Below are positions 9,839-18,788 of a stretch of DNA of 64,000 nucleotides, piece after piece. The position numbers were made by a program, and so were the translations under genes. The notes under the pieces were generated by a model that searched no databases, was not told where the DNA came from, and saw only the letters and a list, made by a program, of their open reading frames with translations. This DNA comes from an uncultured Caulobacterales bacterium (GTDB lineage: Bacteria > Pseudomonadota > Alphaproteobacteria > Caulobacterales > Maricaulaceae), in the NCBI GenBank assembly GCA_937929915.1, contig CALFUN010000008.1:1-64000 (forward strand). Reading direction: 5' to 3'. How positions within the stretch are numbered: position 1 is the stretch's first letter; the number at the start of each line of letters is the position of its first letter.

Positions 9839-10816
9839 TTATGATGTTTCATGATCCAGTGTTAGGATGACTTTACCCATTGCGCGCCGATTGGTAAGAT
9901 CGTCAAAAGCGCTCGCGAAATCCTCTAGCGGGTAATGCCCGCTAATATGAGGTTTAATTTTACCTTGATGGTAGAGCGTCATAATCTCTTTCATATTTTG
10001 CAGATGGCCTTTTGCATCTTTCATCGTCCATGTCCCCCAAAACACGCCGCGAATATCTATGGATTTTAGCAAGGCAAGGTTCAGCGGGATTTTCGGAATA
10101 TCTCCCGCGGCAAAACCTATAACCAAATAACGTCCATACCATTTTAATGTTCGCATGGCGGGCTGCGCGAATTTATCACCAACAGGGTCGTAAACCACAT
10201 CACAACCGCCCAACGCCTTGACGGCGGCTTTGAGGTCTTCATTTGTGTAATTAATTAAATGATCAGCGCCGCGGGATTTACACACAGCAAGTTTTTCATC
10301 TGTACTGGCGGCAGCAATAACCGTGGCCCCCATGGTTTTTGCAAGCTCGGTCGCGGCAAGCCCTACGCCTCCCGCTGCGCCCAGAACCAAAACTGTCTCG
10401 CCTGCTTGTAGCTGCGCGCGTTGTTTAAGGGCGTAATATGAAGTGCCGTAAACGAGCGTCAAGCCAGCTGCGACATCAAAGGGCATATCGCCGATTGGGC
10501 CAACGGCCATGGCGGGCGCGACGATTTCTGTGGCAAATGTACCGTGCATGACAAGGCACGCCACACGGTCTCCAATATTTAAATGCTCTACGCCATCCCC
10601 GATTTCGGTAATAATACCTGCGCCCTCGCCGCCAGGTATAAAGGGAAAAGGCGGCTTCATTTGATATTTGCCTTCTACCATCAATATGTCAGGAAAATTC
10701 ACCCCTGCCGCTTTGAGCGCGATGCGTACATGCCCTGCTTTTATCGGTTGCGGCTCCAGAGTTTCGATCTTTTGCTTGGCGTAATCTTGAAATTCATGAC
10801 AGACAAGTGCGCGCAT
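9839..10816 (-). CDS. NADPH:quinone oxidoreductase-like medium-chain dehydrogenase
   Basis: A 325-residue MDR-superfamily protein of the quinone oxidoreductase (QOR) branch, which lacks structural zinc. The N-terminal GroES-like fold has GVNFPDILMVEGKYQ and FIPGGEGAGII. The cofactor domain has VLGAAGGVGLAATELAK, then GADHLINY, and ends in MGKVILTLD. It probably reduces a quinone or an alpha,beta-unsaturated carbonyl or acyl compound with NADPH in the cytoplasm. It converges with the acyl-CoA ligase across an 89-base gap in which I see no hairpin. The substrate is not determinable. Confidence 0.88.
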   Translation of the reverse strand: MRALVCHEFQDYAKQKIETLEPQPIKAGHVRIALKAAGVNFPDILMVEGKYQMKPPFPFIPGGEGAGIITEIGDGVEHLNIGDRVACLVMHGTFATEIVAPAMAVGPIGDMPFDVAAGLTLVYGTSYYALKQRAQLQAGETVLVLGAAGGVGLAATELAKTMGATVIAAASTDEKLAVCKSRGADHLINYTNEDLKAAVKALGGCDVVYDPVGDKFAQPAMRTLKWYGRYLVIGFAAGDIPKIPLNLALLKSIDIRGVFWGTWTMKDAKGHLQNMKEIMTLYHQGKIKPHISGHYPLEDFASAFDDLTNRRAMGKVILTLDHETS

Positions 10817-10895
10817 ATAAGGCTCCTGATGTGCGGTGTATGAAAAGCCTATCTAAGCTTTTTACCGATTGTTGAATGTGTTTAAGCAAAGACAC

Positions 10896-10930
10896 CACAA
10901 AAAGAAAGGCGCAGCTGGCCAGCTACGCCT
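10896..10930 (-). terminator. Terminator of the YidB-like gene
   Basis: The near-perfect palindrome AGGCG-C-AGCTGGCCAGCT-A-CGCCT (10907-10930) is followed on the minus strand by TTTCTTTTTGTG. It lies 33 bases past the stop of the YidB-like gene. Confidence 0.75.
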
Positions 10931-10962
10931 CATTATTTTATTCAACCAAATTGAAAGCTAAG

Positions 10963-11364
10963 TTAGAAAAGTTTTTTCGCCATGCCTGCAAGGCCGCCAA
11001 CACCGCCGACAGACTCTAAAAGCGATCCGCCGCTACTGGCTTTGTCAACAAGTTGTGGGAGGGCTTCTGATAGGCCGCTTAATAATGTGCCTTCATCAGC
11101 GCCGAGTTTGGCCGCAGCCGCTGAAATTTTCTCGCTGCCTAAAGCATTTTTTAGCTGATCGGCTGAAATGGCTTGATTGGCGCCGTCTCCCAACCAAGAC
11201 GATGCGACATCGCCAAGGCCTTTAGATTTTAGACCGCTCACAAGGCTACCAAGATCAGCTTTGTCGCCGTCCCCGAGTAGGCTGTTCATAACATCACCGA
11301 CCGCGTCGCTGTCTCCGCCTAATTTTTCTGCCAACATGCCTTTAGCTAGGTTCATTATATCCAT
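10963..11364 (-). CDS. YidB/DUF937-like protein
   Basis: A small 133-residue protein that is glycine-, serine- and leucine-rich. The central block GLGDVASSWLGDGANQAISADQLKNALG and the C-terminal LPQLVDKASSGG match the YidB family pattern (GLGDVVQSWxGxGxNxxIS...QLxxALG...LPQLVDxLTP). The function of that family is not established. There is no signal peptide or membrane segment. GAAAGA lies about 8 bases before the ATG. It is monocistronic, with a strong terminator downstream and a divergent thiolase operon upstream. Confidence 0.8.
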   Translation of the reverse strand: MDIMNLAKGMLAEKLGGDSDAVGDVMNSLLGDGDKADLGSLVSGLKSKGLGDVASSWLGDGANQAISADQLKNALGSEKISAAAAKLGADEGTLLSGLSEALPQLVDKASSGGSLLESVGGVGGLAGMAKKLF

Positions 11365-11693
11365 AATCGTGTCTTTCTTTGGGATAAAAGTAACATTTTA
11401 ATCGGCTTATATAAATAAGTGCCGATGAGATATTTAATAGGATAATGATGCTGAACACGAGCTGAAAATGAAAAAACCTTGGAATTTTATCTTGTTTTGG
11501 GTGGTATAATAACAAGGCTGAACTGGGTTTTACGCATAACATGCAAATACGGATGTAATCTAAACATATTTAGGGCAGGGACTTAACTTCCTGAAAATGT
11601 GAAACTCTGTGTCTGGAAACGTGCTTGAATTTTATGTCTTTCAGGCGCAATGGTTAGGCCACTTAAATTTAAAGCTTGTACGGAGACACCCCC
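11365..11693. other. Divergent intergenic region between the YidB-like gene and the thiolase operon
   Basis: These 329 bases hold an inverted repeat ATCGGC-TTAT...ATAA-GT-GCCGAT at 11401-11426, about 40 bases upstream of the YidB-like start. The thiolase has GGAG 8 bases before its ATG. No convincing promoter boxes, RNA gene or small ORF was recognised. Confidence 0.5.
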
Positions 11694-12869
11694 ATGAGAG
11701 ACGCAGTCATAGTATCAACAGCCCGCACCCCGATTGGCCGTGCATATCGCGGAGCTTTTAATAACACACCTTCACCAACGCTAGCCGGCCATGCGATTGA
11801 CGCGGCTGTGGCGCGCGCAGGCATAGACGGCACTGAAGTTGAAGATGTATGTATGGGGTGCGCTATGCAACAAGGCGTGCAGGTTACAATGGGCCGTAAT
11901 GCGGTTCTAGCGTCTAATCTGCCTGTGACAGTGCCGGCACAATCCGTTGATCGTCTGTGTTCATCAGGAATGATGGCGATTGGTATGGCGGCCAAACAAA
12001 TCCTCATCGATAATCAGCAAATCGTCATTGGCGGCGGCGTTGAGTCCATCTCTATGGTTCAAACGGCAGACATGCGCGTTGCGCCCGATATGAATGTCAT
12101 AAAAAAACATCCTCAAGCTTATATTCAAATGATTGACACGGCAGAAGTGGTTGCGGAGCGTTACGGCGTATCTCGCGAGGCAATGGATGAATATGCGCTT
12201 ATCTCCCAGCAGCGCACACATGCCGCGCAAGAGGCGGGTAAGTTTGACGATGAAATTGTCCCGCTAACTTCAACAATGAATGTGGTCAATAAAGAGACAA
12301 AAGAGGTTTCAAAACAAGAGGTGACGTTAACTAAGGATGAGGGTAATCGCCCCTCAACAAATCTCGAAGGCTTACAAGGGCTAAAGCCTGTGCGCGGCCT
12401 AGGCAAGACGATCACGGCTGGTAATGCCTCGCAGCTCTCTGACGGCGCATCAGTCTCTGTGCTAATGGAAGGCAAAGAAGCGTCTCGGCGCGGTTTGTCA
12501 CCGCTAGGTATCTACCGCGGTATTGCTGTTGCAGGTCTTGAACCAGATGAGATGGGCATTGGCCCCGTTTATGCAATTCCTAGGCTGCTCAAGAAAACAG
12601 GGCTTAAGATGGAAGATATTGATCTTTGGGAACTTAACGAAGCTTTTGCAGTTCAAGTCATTTATTGCCGTGACCAACTCGGTATTCCAATGGAAAATAT
12701 GAACGTCAATGGCGGTTCCATTTCTATTGGGCATCCTTATGGTATGTCGGGCGCGCGTATGGTGGCTCATGCACTTATCGAAGGCAAACGCCGCGGTGCG
12801 AAATATGTTGTTAGTACAATGTGTGTGGGCGGTGGTATGGGCGCGGCTGGATTGTTTGAAGTTGCATAA
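11694..12869 (+). CDS. Acetyl-CoA acetyltransferase / 3-ketoacyl-CoA thiolase
   Basis: A second thiolase, 391 residues. Cys89 in [13 protein letters not shown] is the acylated nucleophile; [24 protein letters not shown] and [10 protein letters not shown] carry the remaining catalytic residues. The track starts at a TTG six codons earlier, but GGAG at 11682-11685 is spaced for the ATG at 11694. It is the first gene of an acyl-CoA degradation operon with an SDR, two acyl-CoA dehydrogenases and a MaoC hydratase, which together supply a complete beta-oxidation spiral separate from fadA-fadJ. It probably acts on a specialised acyl chain. Confidence 0.91.
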   Translation: MRDAVIVSTARTPIGRAYRGAFNNTPSPTLAGHAIDAAVARAGIDGTEVEDVCMGCAMQQGVQVTMGRNAVLASNLPVTVPAQSVDRLCSSGMMAIGMAAKQILIDNQQIVIGGGVESISMVQTADMRVAPDMNVIKKHPQAYIQMIDTAEVVAERYGVSREAMDEYALISQQRTHAAQEAGKFDDEIVPLTSTMNVVNKETKEVSKQEVTLTKDEGNRPSTNLEGLQGLKPVRGLGKTITAGNASQLSDGASVSVLMEGKEASRRGLSPLGIYRGIAVAGLEPDEMGIGPVYAIPRLLKKTGLKMEDIDLWELNEAFAVQVIYCRDQLGIPMENMNVNGGSISIGHPYGMSGARMVAHALIEGKRRGAKYVVSTMCVGGGMGAAGLFEVA

Positions 12870-12890
12870 TAGCCTGCGCCGCACACGGAT

Positions 12891-12911
12891 AATTTGAGTG
12901 ATAATCAAATT
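12891..12911. repeat. Inverted repeat between thiolase and SDR genes
   Basis: AATTTGA-GTGATAA-TCAAATT has perfect seven-base arms and lies in the 97-base gap before the SDR gene. There is no T-run, so it is not a standard terminator. It could be an operator or an mRNA processing or stabilising hairpin. Confidence 0.4.
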
Positions 12912-12966
12912 GAGCGAAGCCGCGATAAGCGCTAATAAACCGCACGTAAACATATAAGGGATGAAA

Positions 12967-13878
12967 ATGCGTATTGAATTTAAAGACCGCGTTGCGATTG
13001 TAACTGGCGCAGGAGGCGGGCTTGGCCGCTCTCATGCACTGGAGCTGGCCAGGCGCGGTGTTAAAGTTGTTGTCAATGACCTTGGCGGCTCTGTTGATGG
13101 CACGGGCGGCGGTTCAACCATGGCGGATGATGTTGTGGCTGAGATTATAGCAGCTGGCGGGCAGGCCATTGCAAACGGCGCAAACGTCACCAAGGAAGAT
13201 GAAGTTCAAGCCATGGTTGATGAGGCAATCGCCAAATGGGGGCATGTTGATATTCTCGTCAATAATGCAGGTATTTTGCGCGATAAATCATTTTCAAAAA
13301 TGACAATGGCAGATTGGAAGCTTGTAGTGGATGTGCATCTGCATGGCTCTGCGACCTGCACCAAGGCAGTTTGGAACCATATGAAAGAACGCGGCTATGG
13401 CCGTATCGTCATGACAACATCGTCTTCTGGCATGTATGGTAATTTTGGCCAAACCAATTACGGGGCCGCCAAAGCTGGCTTGTCTGGCTTTATGCGGACA
13501 TTGTGCCTTGAAGGCGCGAAATATGATATTCGCGTCAATACATTATCGCCAACTGCACGCTCTCGCATGACAGAAAATCTGATGCCAGAAGAGGTTTTGG
13601 AAAAACTAACGGTTGAATCTGTCACGGCAGCACTTGTTTACCTTGTCTGTGATGATGCGCCAAACCGCATGATTTTATGTGCAGGTGCGGGGGGGTATTC
13701 AGAGACAAAGGTTTTTGAAACCAAAGGTGTTGTCCTGCGCGAGTCTGATCAAACAGCAGAAAATGTCGCCAAACATATCGATATTATTCGCGATACGAAC
13801 GGCCAAGAGGAATTTACCAATGGCGGCCAGCAAGGGGCAAAATTCTTGGGCCGTATTCAAACAGGTGACTATACATAA
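12967..13878 (+). CDS. Short-chain dehydrogenase, HSD17B4-like 3-hydroxyacyl-CoA dehydrogenase
   Basis: A 303-residue classical SDR. The NAD-binding motif is TGAGGGLGRSHALELA near residues 14-29, VVVNDLGG follows beta-2, NNAGI is the NAG motif, and the catalytic Tyr and Lys are in TNYGAAKAG. The V-N-D-L-G-G segment and the extended C-terminal tail (about 300 residues instead of 250) are typical of the (3R)-hydroxyacyl-CoA dehydrogenase domain of peroxisomal multifunctional enzyme type 2. Together with the MaoC protein downstream, this pairs the R-specific hydratase and dehydrogenase. AAGGG directly abuts the ATG at 12961 but is spaced 6 bases from the ATG at 12967, which I therefore prefer. 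Confidence 0.88.
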   Translation: MRIEFKDRVAIVTGAGGGLGRSHALELARRGVKVVVNDLGGSVDGTGGGSTMADDVVAEIIAAGGQAIANGANVTKEDEVQAMVDEAIAKWGHVDILVNNAGILRDKSFSKMTMADWKLVVDVHLHGSATCTKAVWNHMKERGYGRIVMTTSSSGMYGNFGQTNYGAAKAGLSGFMRTLCLEGAKYDIRVNTLSPTARSRMTENLMPEEVLEKLTVESVTAALVYLVCDDAPNRMILCAGAGGYSETKVFETKGVVLRESDQTAENVAKHIDIIRDTNGQEEFTNGGQQGAKFLGRIQTGDYT

Positions 13879-13905
13879 ACGATTATAAATAAGGGATTAT
13901 ACATC

Positions 13906-15084
13906 ATGAGTGATTTGAAAGCTTTTGCGGCTCAGACTCGGGCTTGGCTTGAAGACAACTGTCCGCCCGAAATGCGCGAGCCAGTAAAAACGGATAAAGA
14001 TGCGTGTTGGGGAGGCCGTCATTGGACATTCCAAAGCCAGGCGCAAAAGATCTGGTTGGAGCGTATGGCAGCAAAGGGTTGGACTGTGCCGACTTGGCCC
14101 AAAGAGTATGGCGGTGCGGGCTTATCGCGCGCGCAAGAGGTTGTGCTGCTCAAAGAAATGAAACGTATAAATGCGCGTATTCCCCTATCGTCATTTGGCA
14201 TTTGGATGCTTGGCCCTGCGCTACTAAAATTCGGGAACGCCGCGCAAAAAGCTGAACATTTGCCGAAAATCGCGCGCGGTGAAATCCGGTGGTGCCAAGG
14301 CTATTCCGAGCCAAATGCCGGGTCTGACCTTGCCTCTTTGGCGACAAAAGCCGAAGATAAAGGCGATCATTACTTGGTCAATGGTCAGAAAGTTTGGACA
14401 TCTTATGCCGATCAAGCGGACTGGATTTTTTGTCTTGTGCGGACTGATAATTCGGGCCGTAAACATGACGGCATTTCATTTGTTCTCTTTGATATGGAAA
14501 GCGAAGGCGTTGAGGCCCGGCCGATTAAGCTTATTTCAGGCCGGTCGCCCTTTTGCGAAACTTTCTTTGATGACGTCAAAGTCCCAAAAGAGAATCTTGT
14601 TGGCGAAGCAGGCAAAGGCTGGTCTATCGCGAAATATTTGCTTACCCATGAGCGCGAAATGATTGGTGCTTCTGGTCATGATACAGCACGGCCTATGCAT
14701 GAAGTCGCCGCGGCTTTTATTGGTCTTGAAAATGGCCAGTTATCGGATCCAATGCTGCGCGCGAAAATCGCCGAAGCGGAAATTGACGAATGGGCTTTTA
14801 ATTTAACGATGCGCCGTAAATTAGCCGAAGCCAAAGCGGGTGCATCATTGGGCGCAGATAGTTCCATGCTAAAATATTACGGAACAGAATTAAATAAGCG
14901 CCGTTATGAGCTTATGATGGACGCGTCAGGCCATGAGGGTCTTGAATGGGAGTCTGAGCGATCTGAAGATGGAAAGCTTGCGCGGACTTGGCTGCGCACG
15001 AAAGCCAACTCTATTGAGGGCGGCACGTCTGAAATACAGCTTAATATTATTTCTAAACATATTTTACAATTACCGGGGACGTAA
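13906..15084 (+). CDS. Acyl-CoA dehydrogenase (first of a tandem pair)
   Basis: A 392-residue FAD-dependent acyl-CoA dehydrogenase. WCQGYSEPNAGSDLASL is the FAD/substrate-binding signature. WTSYADQADW and the C-terminal SIEGGTSEIQLNIISKHIL, which holds the FAD-phosphate-binding G-G-T-S-E-I-Q, are intact. It introduces the alpha,beta double bond into an acyl-CoA and passes electrons to ETF. The next gene, 3 bases downstream, is a second, more divergent acyl-CoA dehydrogenase. Such adjacent pairs often form mixed alpha2beta2 enzymes in steroid side-chain and branched-chain acyl degradation. Cytoplasmic. Confidence 0.9.
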   Translation: MSDLKAFAAQTRAWLEDNCPPEMREPVKTDKDACWGGRHWTFQSQAQKIWLERMAAKGWTVPTWPKEYGGAGLSRAQEVVLLKEMKRINARIPLSSFGIWMLGPALLKFGNAAQKAEHLPKIARGEIRWCQGYSEPNAGSDLASLATKAEDKGDHYLVNGQKVWTSYADQADWIFCLVRTDNSGRKHDGISFVLFDMESEGVEARPIKLISGRSPFCETFFDDVKVPKENLVGEAGKGWSIAKYLLTHEREMIGASGHDTARPMHEVAAAFIGLENGQLSDPMLRAKIAEAEIDEWAFNLTMRRKLAEAKAGASLGADSSMLKYYGTELNKRRYELMMDASGHEGLEWESERSEDGKLARTWLRTKANSIEGGTSEIQLNIISKHILQLPGT

Positions 15085-15087
15085 TCA

Positions 15088-16227
15088 ATGGCACTGGTTT
15101 TAAATGAAGATGAGATCATGTTGCGCGATAGCGCATCAGGTTTTTTCAAAGATAAAGCCCCTGTTAAAGCTCTGCGGGCTCTGCGGGATACTGCGGATGC
15201 AACGGGGTTTGATCGCGGCCTATGGTCGGAAATGGCCGATATGGGTTTTGCGGGAATTGTCATTGACGAAGATCACGGCGGCGTTGATATGGGCTTTATG
15301 GCGGCAGGCCTTGTGGCCGAGCAAATGGGCCGTAATCTTTCGGCTTCGCCATTTTTCTCAACGGCGATATTGGCAGCTACGGCCTTGCGCGAAAATGGCA
15401 CAGATGAGCAAAAATCAAACTGGCTGCCAAAAATTGCAGGCGGTGATGCCATCATCGCTTTGGCAATAGATGAAGGCGCGAAACATAATCCTGCGGCTAT
15501 ATCTACGCGGGCGGAAAAATCTGGGAATGGATTTAAATTAAGCGGTGCCAAAGCTATGGTTGTTGATGGCCATGTTGCAGACGCGCTCATTGTCGCGGCG
15601 CGTACATCTGGTGATAAGGGCGATGAGGATGGTATCTCTTTATTTATCGTTGATCCGAAATCAAAAGGCGTGTCGACCGAGCGCACGATTATGGTCGATA
15701 GTCGCAATGCAGCCCGGATTGATCTGGATGATGTTGAAGTTTCTGGCGATGCGTTACTTGGTGAATTGGACGGCGGTATGAACGGGCTTCGCAAAGTGTT
15801 ATCTGCGGGCCGTGCGGTTTTAGCCGCAGAATTACTCGGTGCAGGCGGGCAAGCTTTTGAAGACACAGTGACTTACATAAAAGAGCGTAAGCAATTTGGC
15901 TCTATCATTGGCGAGTTTCAAGCGCTGCAACATCGTGCCTCGCATTTATATTCCGAACTCGAACTGGCGCGCTCTGCTGTGATTGGCGCTTTGTCAGCTT
16001 TAGATGATGGTGATGAAAAGGCTGATATTTACTGCGCAATGGCGAAAGCGAAACTTGGCGCTGTGGCGAAACTTGCCAGCCAAGAAGGCGTGCAAATGCA
16101 CGGCGGCGTTGGCATGACAGATGAATATGACATCGGGCTTTTCATGAAACGGATACGAGTTTTGCAAGAATTACTTGGAGATGCCAATTTCCATATGAAT
16201 AGTTTTGCCAAATCTAACCAATTTTAA
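15088..16227 (+). CDS. Acyl-CoA dehydrogenase (second, divergent subunit)
   Basis: A 379-residue acyl-CoA dehydrogenase-fold protein. The N-terminal helical domain (LVLNEDEIMLRDSASGFF, FAGIVIDEDHGG) is clear and the central region has AIDEGAKHNP where a canonical enzyme has the E-P-x-A-G-S-D signature. The C-terminus has QMHGGVGMTDEYDIGLFMKR but no G-G-T-S-E-I-Q. Loss of canonical FAD-binding elements in one partner while the neighbour keeps them is what is seen in heteromeric acyl-CoA dehydrogenases. I infer that it forms a complex with the preceding gene product. It is co-transcribed with its neighbours on both sides. Confidence 0.85.
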   Translation: MALVLNEDEIMLRDSASGFFKDKAPVKALRALRDTADATGFDRGLWSEMADMGFAGIVIDEDHGGVDMGFMAAGLVAEQMGRNLSASPFFSTAILAATALRENGTDEQKSNWLPKIAGGDAIIALAIDEGAKHNPAAISTRAEKSGNGFKLSGAKAMVVDGHVADALIVAARTSGDKGDEDGISLFIVDPKSKGVSTERTIMVDSRNAARIDLDDVEVSGDALLGELDGGMNGLRKVLSAGRAVLAAELLGAGGQAFEDTVTYIKERKQFGSIIGEFQALQHRASHLYSELELARSAVIGALSALDDGDEKADIYCAMAKAKLGAVAKLASQEGVQMHGGVGMTDEYDIGLFMKRIRVLQELLGDANFHMNSFAKSNQF

Positions 16228-16238
16228 GGATATAAATT

Positions 16239-16697
16239 ATGAAGTCAGTGACACCTGATGAATTACCAAAGCTGATTGGGACAGAGATTGGCCTGACAGA
16301 TTGGATGCTGATTGACCAAGATCGTGTAAATGTTTTTGCGGAAGTGACTGAGGATCATCAATTTATCCATGTTGACCCCGAGAAAGCTAAATTGACCCCT
16401 TTTGGCGGGCCAATCGCGCATGGTTTTTTGACTTTGTCTCTATTATCCAAATTCGCAGAAACGGCAGGTTTTACGATTAAAGGCGCGCAGATGGGCGTGA
16501 ATTATGGCTTTGAAAAAGTGCGCTTTTTAGCGCCTGTGAAAGTTGGACAGCAAATCCGTGGCCGTTTTGTGTTAAAATCCATAGATGAAAAACGTCCCGG
16601 GCAATATTTATTTACATATACTGTAACGGTTGAAATTGACGGCGAAGATAAGCCTGCGCTGATTGCGGATTGGATGGGTATGCAATTTATTGCTTAA
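16239..16697 (+). CDS. MaoC-family (R)-specific enoyl-CoA hydratase
   Basis: A 152-residue single hot-dog-fold protein. The hydratase-2 motif appears as FAEVTEDHQFIHVDPEKA followed by FGGPIAHGFLTLSLLSKF, holding the catalytic Asp and His. It hydrates trans-2-enoyl-CoA to (R)-3-hydroxyacyl-CoA, the substrate of the HSD17B4-like SDR in the same operon. It is the last gene of the thiolase operon, 11 bases after the second acyl-CoA dehydrogenase. It converges with the TauE gene, and a ten-base inverted repeat covers its stop codon. Confidence 0.88.
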   Translation: MKSVTPDELPKLIGTEIGLTDWMLIDQDRVNVFAEVTEDHQFIHVDPEKAKLTPFGGPIAHGFLTLSLLSKFAETAGFTIKGAQMGVNYGFEKVRFLAPVKVGQQIRGRFVLKSIDEKRPGQYLFTYTVTVEIDGEDKPALIADWMGMQFIA

Positions 16698-16734
16698 GTC
16701 TTTAGGCTCAAGTTTGATATTTAGAGACTTAAGC
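16692..16734. repeat. Long inverted repeat at the tail-to-tail gene junction
   Basis: GCTTAAGTCT (16692-16701) and AGACTTAAGC (16725-16734) form a perfect ten-base stem with a 23-base loop, and TATT/AATA extends it past a small bulge. It spans the MaoC stop and the stop of the convergent permease. Neither side has a T-run. A two-way terminator-like or 3'-end stabilising role is plausible. Confidence 0.45.
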
Positions 16735-17488
16735 CCAATAATTTTAAAGTCAGCCTGATCGCTACGGCTATAATCAATATAGCCGTAATGCGTTTTAGCC
16801 AAAATTCTGAGAGCTTAAACACACCTAAATGATTGCCAATAAAGCCGCCGATAAAGACAGCCAAGAGGAGCGGCCAAAAGGCGAGCGCGTCGCTGGTGAG
16901 CGATAAATTATTTAATTTTGTAAATTGCCCGCCAATGCCCGAGATAGAGTTTAAAAGTATAAATAAGCTACATGTTGCGGCGATATATTGGCTCGTCCCC
17001 CAGCGCATAGCGTGCAGGATAGGCGCCAGAAATATTCCGCCGCCAATCCCGACAAGTCCTGCATAAAACCCGATTGCGCCGCCAATGATAGCGTTGAGCC
17101 AGATAGATGTTTTGGACGGCTCTATCTCGGCGTTTATAGGTTTTTGATGTATGAGCAGACGAATGCCTGCGATGAACAGAGCGAGCGCTAATAGGCCTAT
17201 GAAAATATGCTGCGAGATTTCTATGCGCCCGCCAATCCATGCGGCGGGGGCGGACAAACTCACTAACGGCCAGATACGCCGCCAAGAGATAAAGCCTTCG
17301 CGGCCATAACGCACAGCGTTTCCAGTGACGACTAAAATATTGCAACTGAGCGCAATGATAGGCACTAAACGGTAATCTGTTCCGTTTATAATCAACAAGG
17401 CCGTATAGGTCGATCCGCCGCCAAAACCAACACTGGCATAAAGCAGGGCTGTGAGGCTAAATAAAATAGCAAGCAAAGCAAACTTCAT
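16721..17488 (-). CDS. TauE/SafE-family membrane permease (sulfite exporter type)
   Basis: A 255-residue integral membrane protein with roughly eight hydrophobic segments. The GFGGGSTYTALLIINGTDYR loop near residue 22 and GLVGIGGGIFLAPILHAMRWG near residue 140 are the duplicated G-x-G-G-G half-repeats of the TauE/SafE (DUF81) family. Members transport sulfite, sulfoacetate or other small anions. Its start overlaps the moeA stop by four bases (ATGA), so it is translated with a molybdenum cofactor gene. Transport of an oxyanion or sulfur species related to Moco is possible but is inference only. Confidence 0.86.
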   Translation of the reverse strand: MKFALLAILFSLTALLYASVGFGGGSTYTALLIINGTDYRLVPIIALSCNILVVTGNAVRYGREGFISWRRIWPLVSLSAPAAWIGGRIEISQHIFIGLLALALFIAGIRLLIHQKPINAEIEPSKTSIWLNAIIGGAIGFYAGLVGIGGGIFLAPILHAMRWGTSQYIAATCSLFILLNSISGIGGQFTKLNNLSLTSDALAFWPLLLAVFIGGFIGNHLGVFKLSEFWLKRITAILIIAVAIRLTLKLLGLSL

Positions 17489-18708
17489 GAAGGTTGTGCT
17501 TTCAAGTAAGGGTCAAAAATATCTGGCCCTTGCCCAAGAGGATAAGCGTTGATTTTATCGCCAGTCTGCCACGGGCCGCTATGGGGGAGTTGCTGAATGA
17601 GCGCATTGGCCGCTGCGAGCGGGGTGATTAGAGAGCTATCTTGGCGCGGGAAGGCTGTGATACCGATCTGCCCGTCATCTCGCATGTAAAGCCTGCCGCG
17701 TAAATATGTCTCGCGCGGGCCATTTTTGCCTATGGCACTATCGGTTATGGCTGGAATTAAATTTGGCTTATCACACAGCCCGAGTAGCACTTTTAAACAT
17801 AAATGCGCGCAAACATTGGCCGAAGCGGGATTGCCTGGTAGACCTAAAACAAGTTGTTTACCGAGCCTGCCAAACCATGTGGGTTTTCCAGGTTTCACAG
17901 CAATTTTCGTGAATATGGGAGTGTAACCTGCCGCGCGAAAAGCGTGTTTCATATAGTCATAATCCCCGACAGATGCCCCGCCAATAGGGACAAGAATATC
18001 GGCATCTTTCGCGGCGCTGATAAGGCTGGTAATGCTCTCTACATCATCGCGGGCAATGCCCATATCTATATAATCGGCCCCCCAAAACGTCGTTAGCGCC
18101 GCAAGCCCTGCAGAATTAGAACTAATAATTTGCCCGTCTTTTAAGAGGCTGCCAGGCGGGCGAAGTTCATTGCCATTTGCGATAAATGCGACTTTGAGGC
18201 GGCGATAAATCGAAATTTGTACATGATTGCCAGATGCGGCAAGGGCGATATGGGCTGGTGTTATGCGCGTATCTTTGGGAATAAGAGTGTCGCCCATTTG
18301 GAAATCAATGCCAGCCTTACGAATAGCATTGCCAGAAAGCGGCGGGGTTTCAATCGTGATGAAATTATCTTTCGCCGTGACATTTTCCTGAATGACGATT
18401 GTATCTGCGCCTTTGGGAACGGGGCCGCCTGTAAAAATCCGCACAGCTTGACCTGTCTGGATTTGCCCAGAATAGGGCATGCCAGCGGGGGCTTCGCCGA
18501 TTACGGATAATACGGCGCCTACATCTGCATCTTCTGCTTTGATGGCATAGCCGTCCATAGCCGAAGCATCAAAAGGCGGCATTGTGAGTTGGGCGGTGAC
18601 ATCTTGCGCGCATCGCTCGCCAAGGGCATGTTTTAAATCGATAGTGATAATCTCCAAAGGCGGACGATTATCTACGATGAGTTTAAGAGCATCTGTGAGT
18701 GAAATCAT
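17485..18708 (-). CDS. moeA: Molybdopterin molybdenumtransferase MoeA
   Basis: A 407-residue protein that inserts molybdate into adenylylated molybdopterin to form Mo-cofactor. The N-terminal region has PPFDASAMDGYAI (conserved MoeA signature, with the MPT-contact Asp). IFTGGPVPKGADTIVIQE is in domain III surroundings, and the MogA-like domain has PIGGASVGDYDYMK and KPGKPTWFG...LPGNPAS. The C-terminal barrel domain is present, so it is full length. It is divergent from xdhC with an 80-base spacer, and its stop overlaps the TauE permease start. Confidence 0.95.
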   Translation of the reverse strand: MISLTDALKLIVDNRPPLEIITIDLKHALGERCAQDVTAQLTMPPFDASAMDGYAIKAEDADVGAVLSVIGEAPAGMPYSGQIQTGQAVRIFTGGPVPKGADTIVIQENVTAKDNFITIETPPLSGNAIRKAGIDFQMGDTLIPKDTRITPAHIALAASGNHVQISIYRRLKVAFIANGNELRPPGSLLKDGQIISSNSAGLAALTTFWGADYIDMGIARDDVESITSLISAAKDADILVPIGGASVGDYDYMKHAFRAAGYTPIFTKIAVKPGKPTWFGRLGKQLVLGLPGNPASANVCAHLCLKVLLGLCDKPNLIPAITDSAIGKNGPRETYLRGRLYMRDDGQIGITAFPRQDSSLITPLAAANALIQQLPHSGPWQTGDKINAYPLGQGPDIFDPYLKAQPS

Positions 18709-18788
18709 GCGTTCTCATATCATCTTAATGCACAGATGAAATCATAATTTCCTAGGCGCGCGCAAAATTGCCGTTTAAAGGATTGTCT

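Noticed and set aside
15273-15866. 197-codon minus-strand ORF opposite the second acyl-CoA dehydrogenase
   Set aside because: It lies entirely within a clear acyl-CoA dehydrogenase gene and has a Ser/Pro/Ala-rich shadow composition, so it is an antisense artefact.
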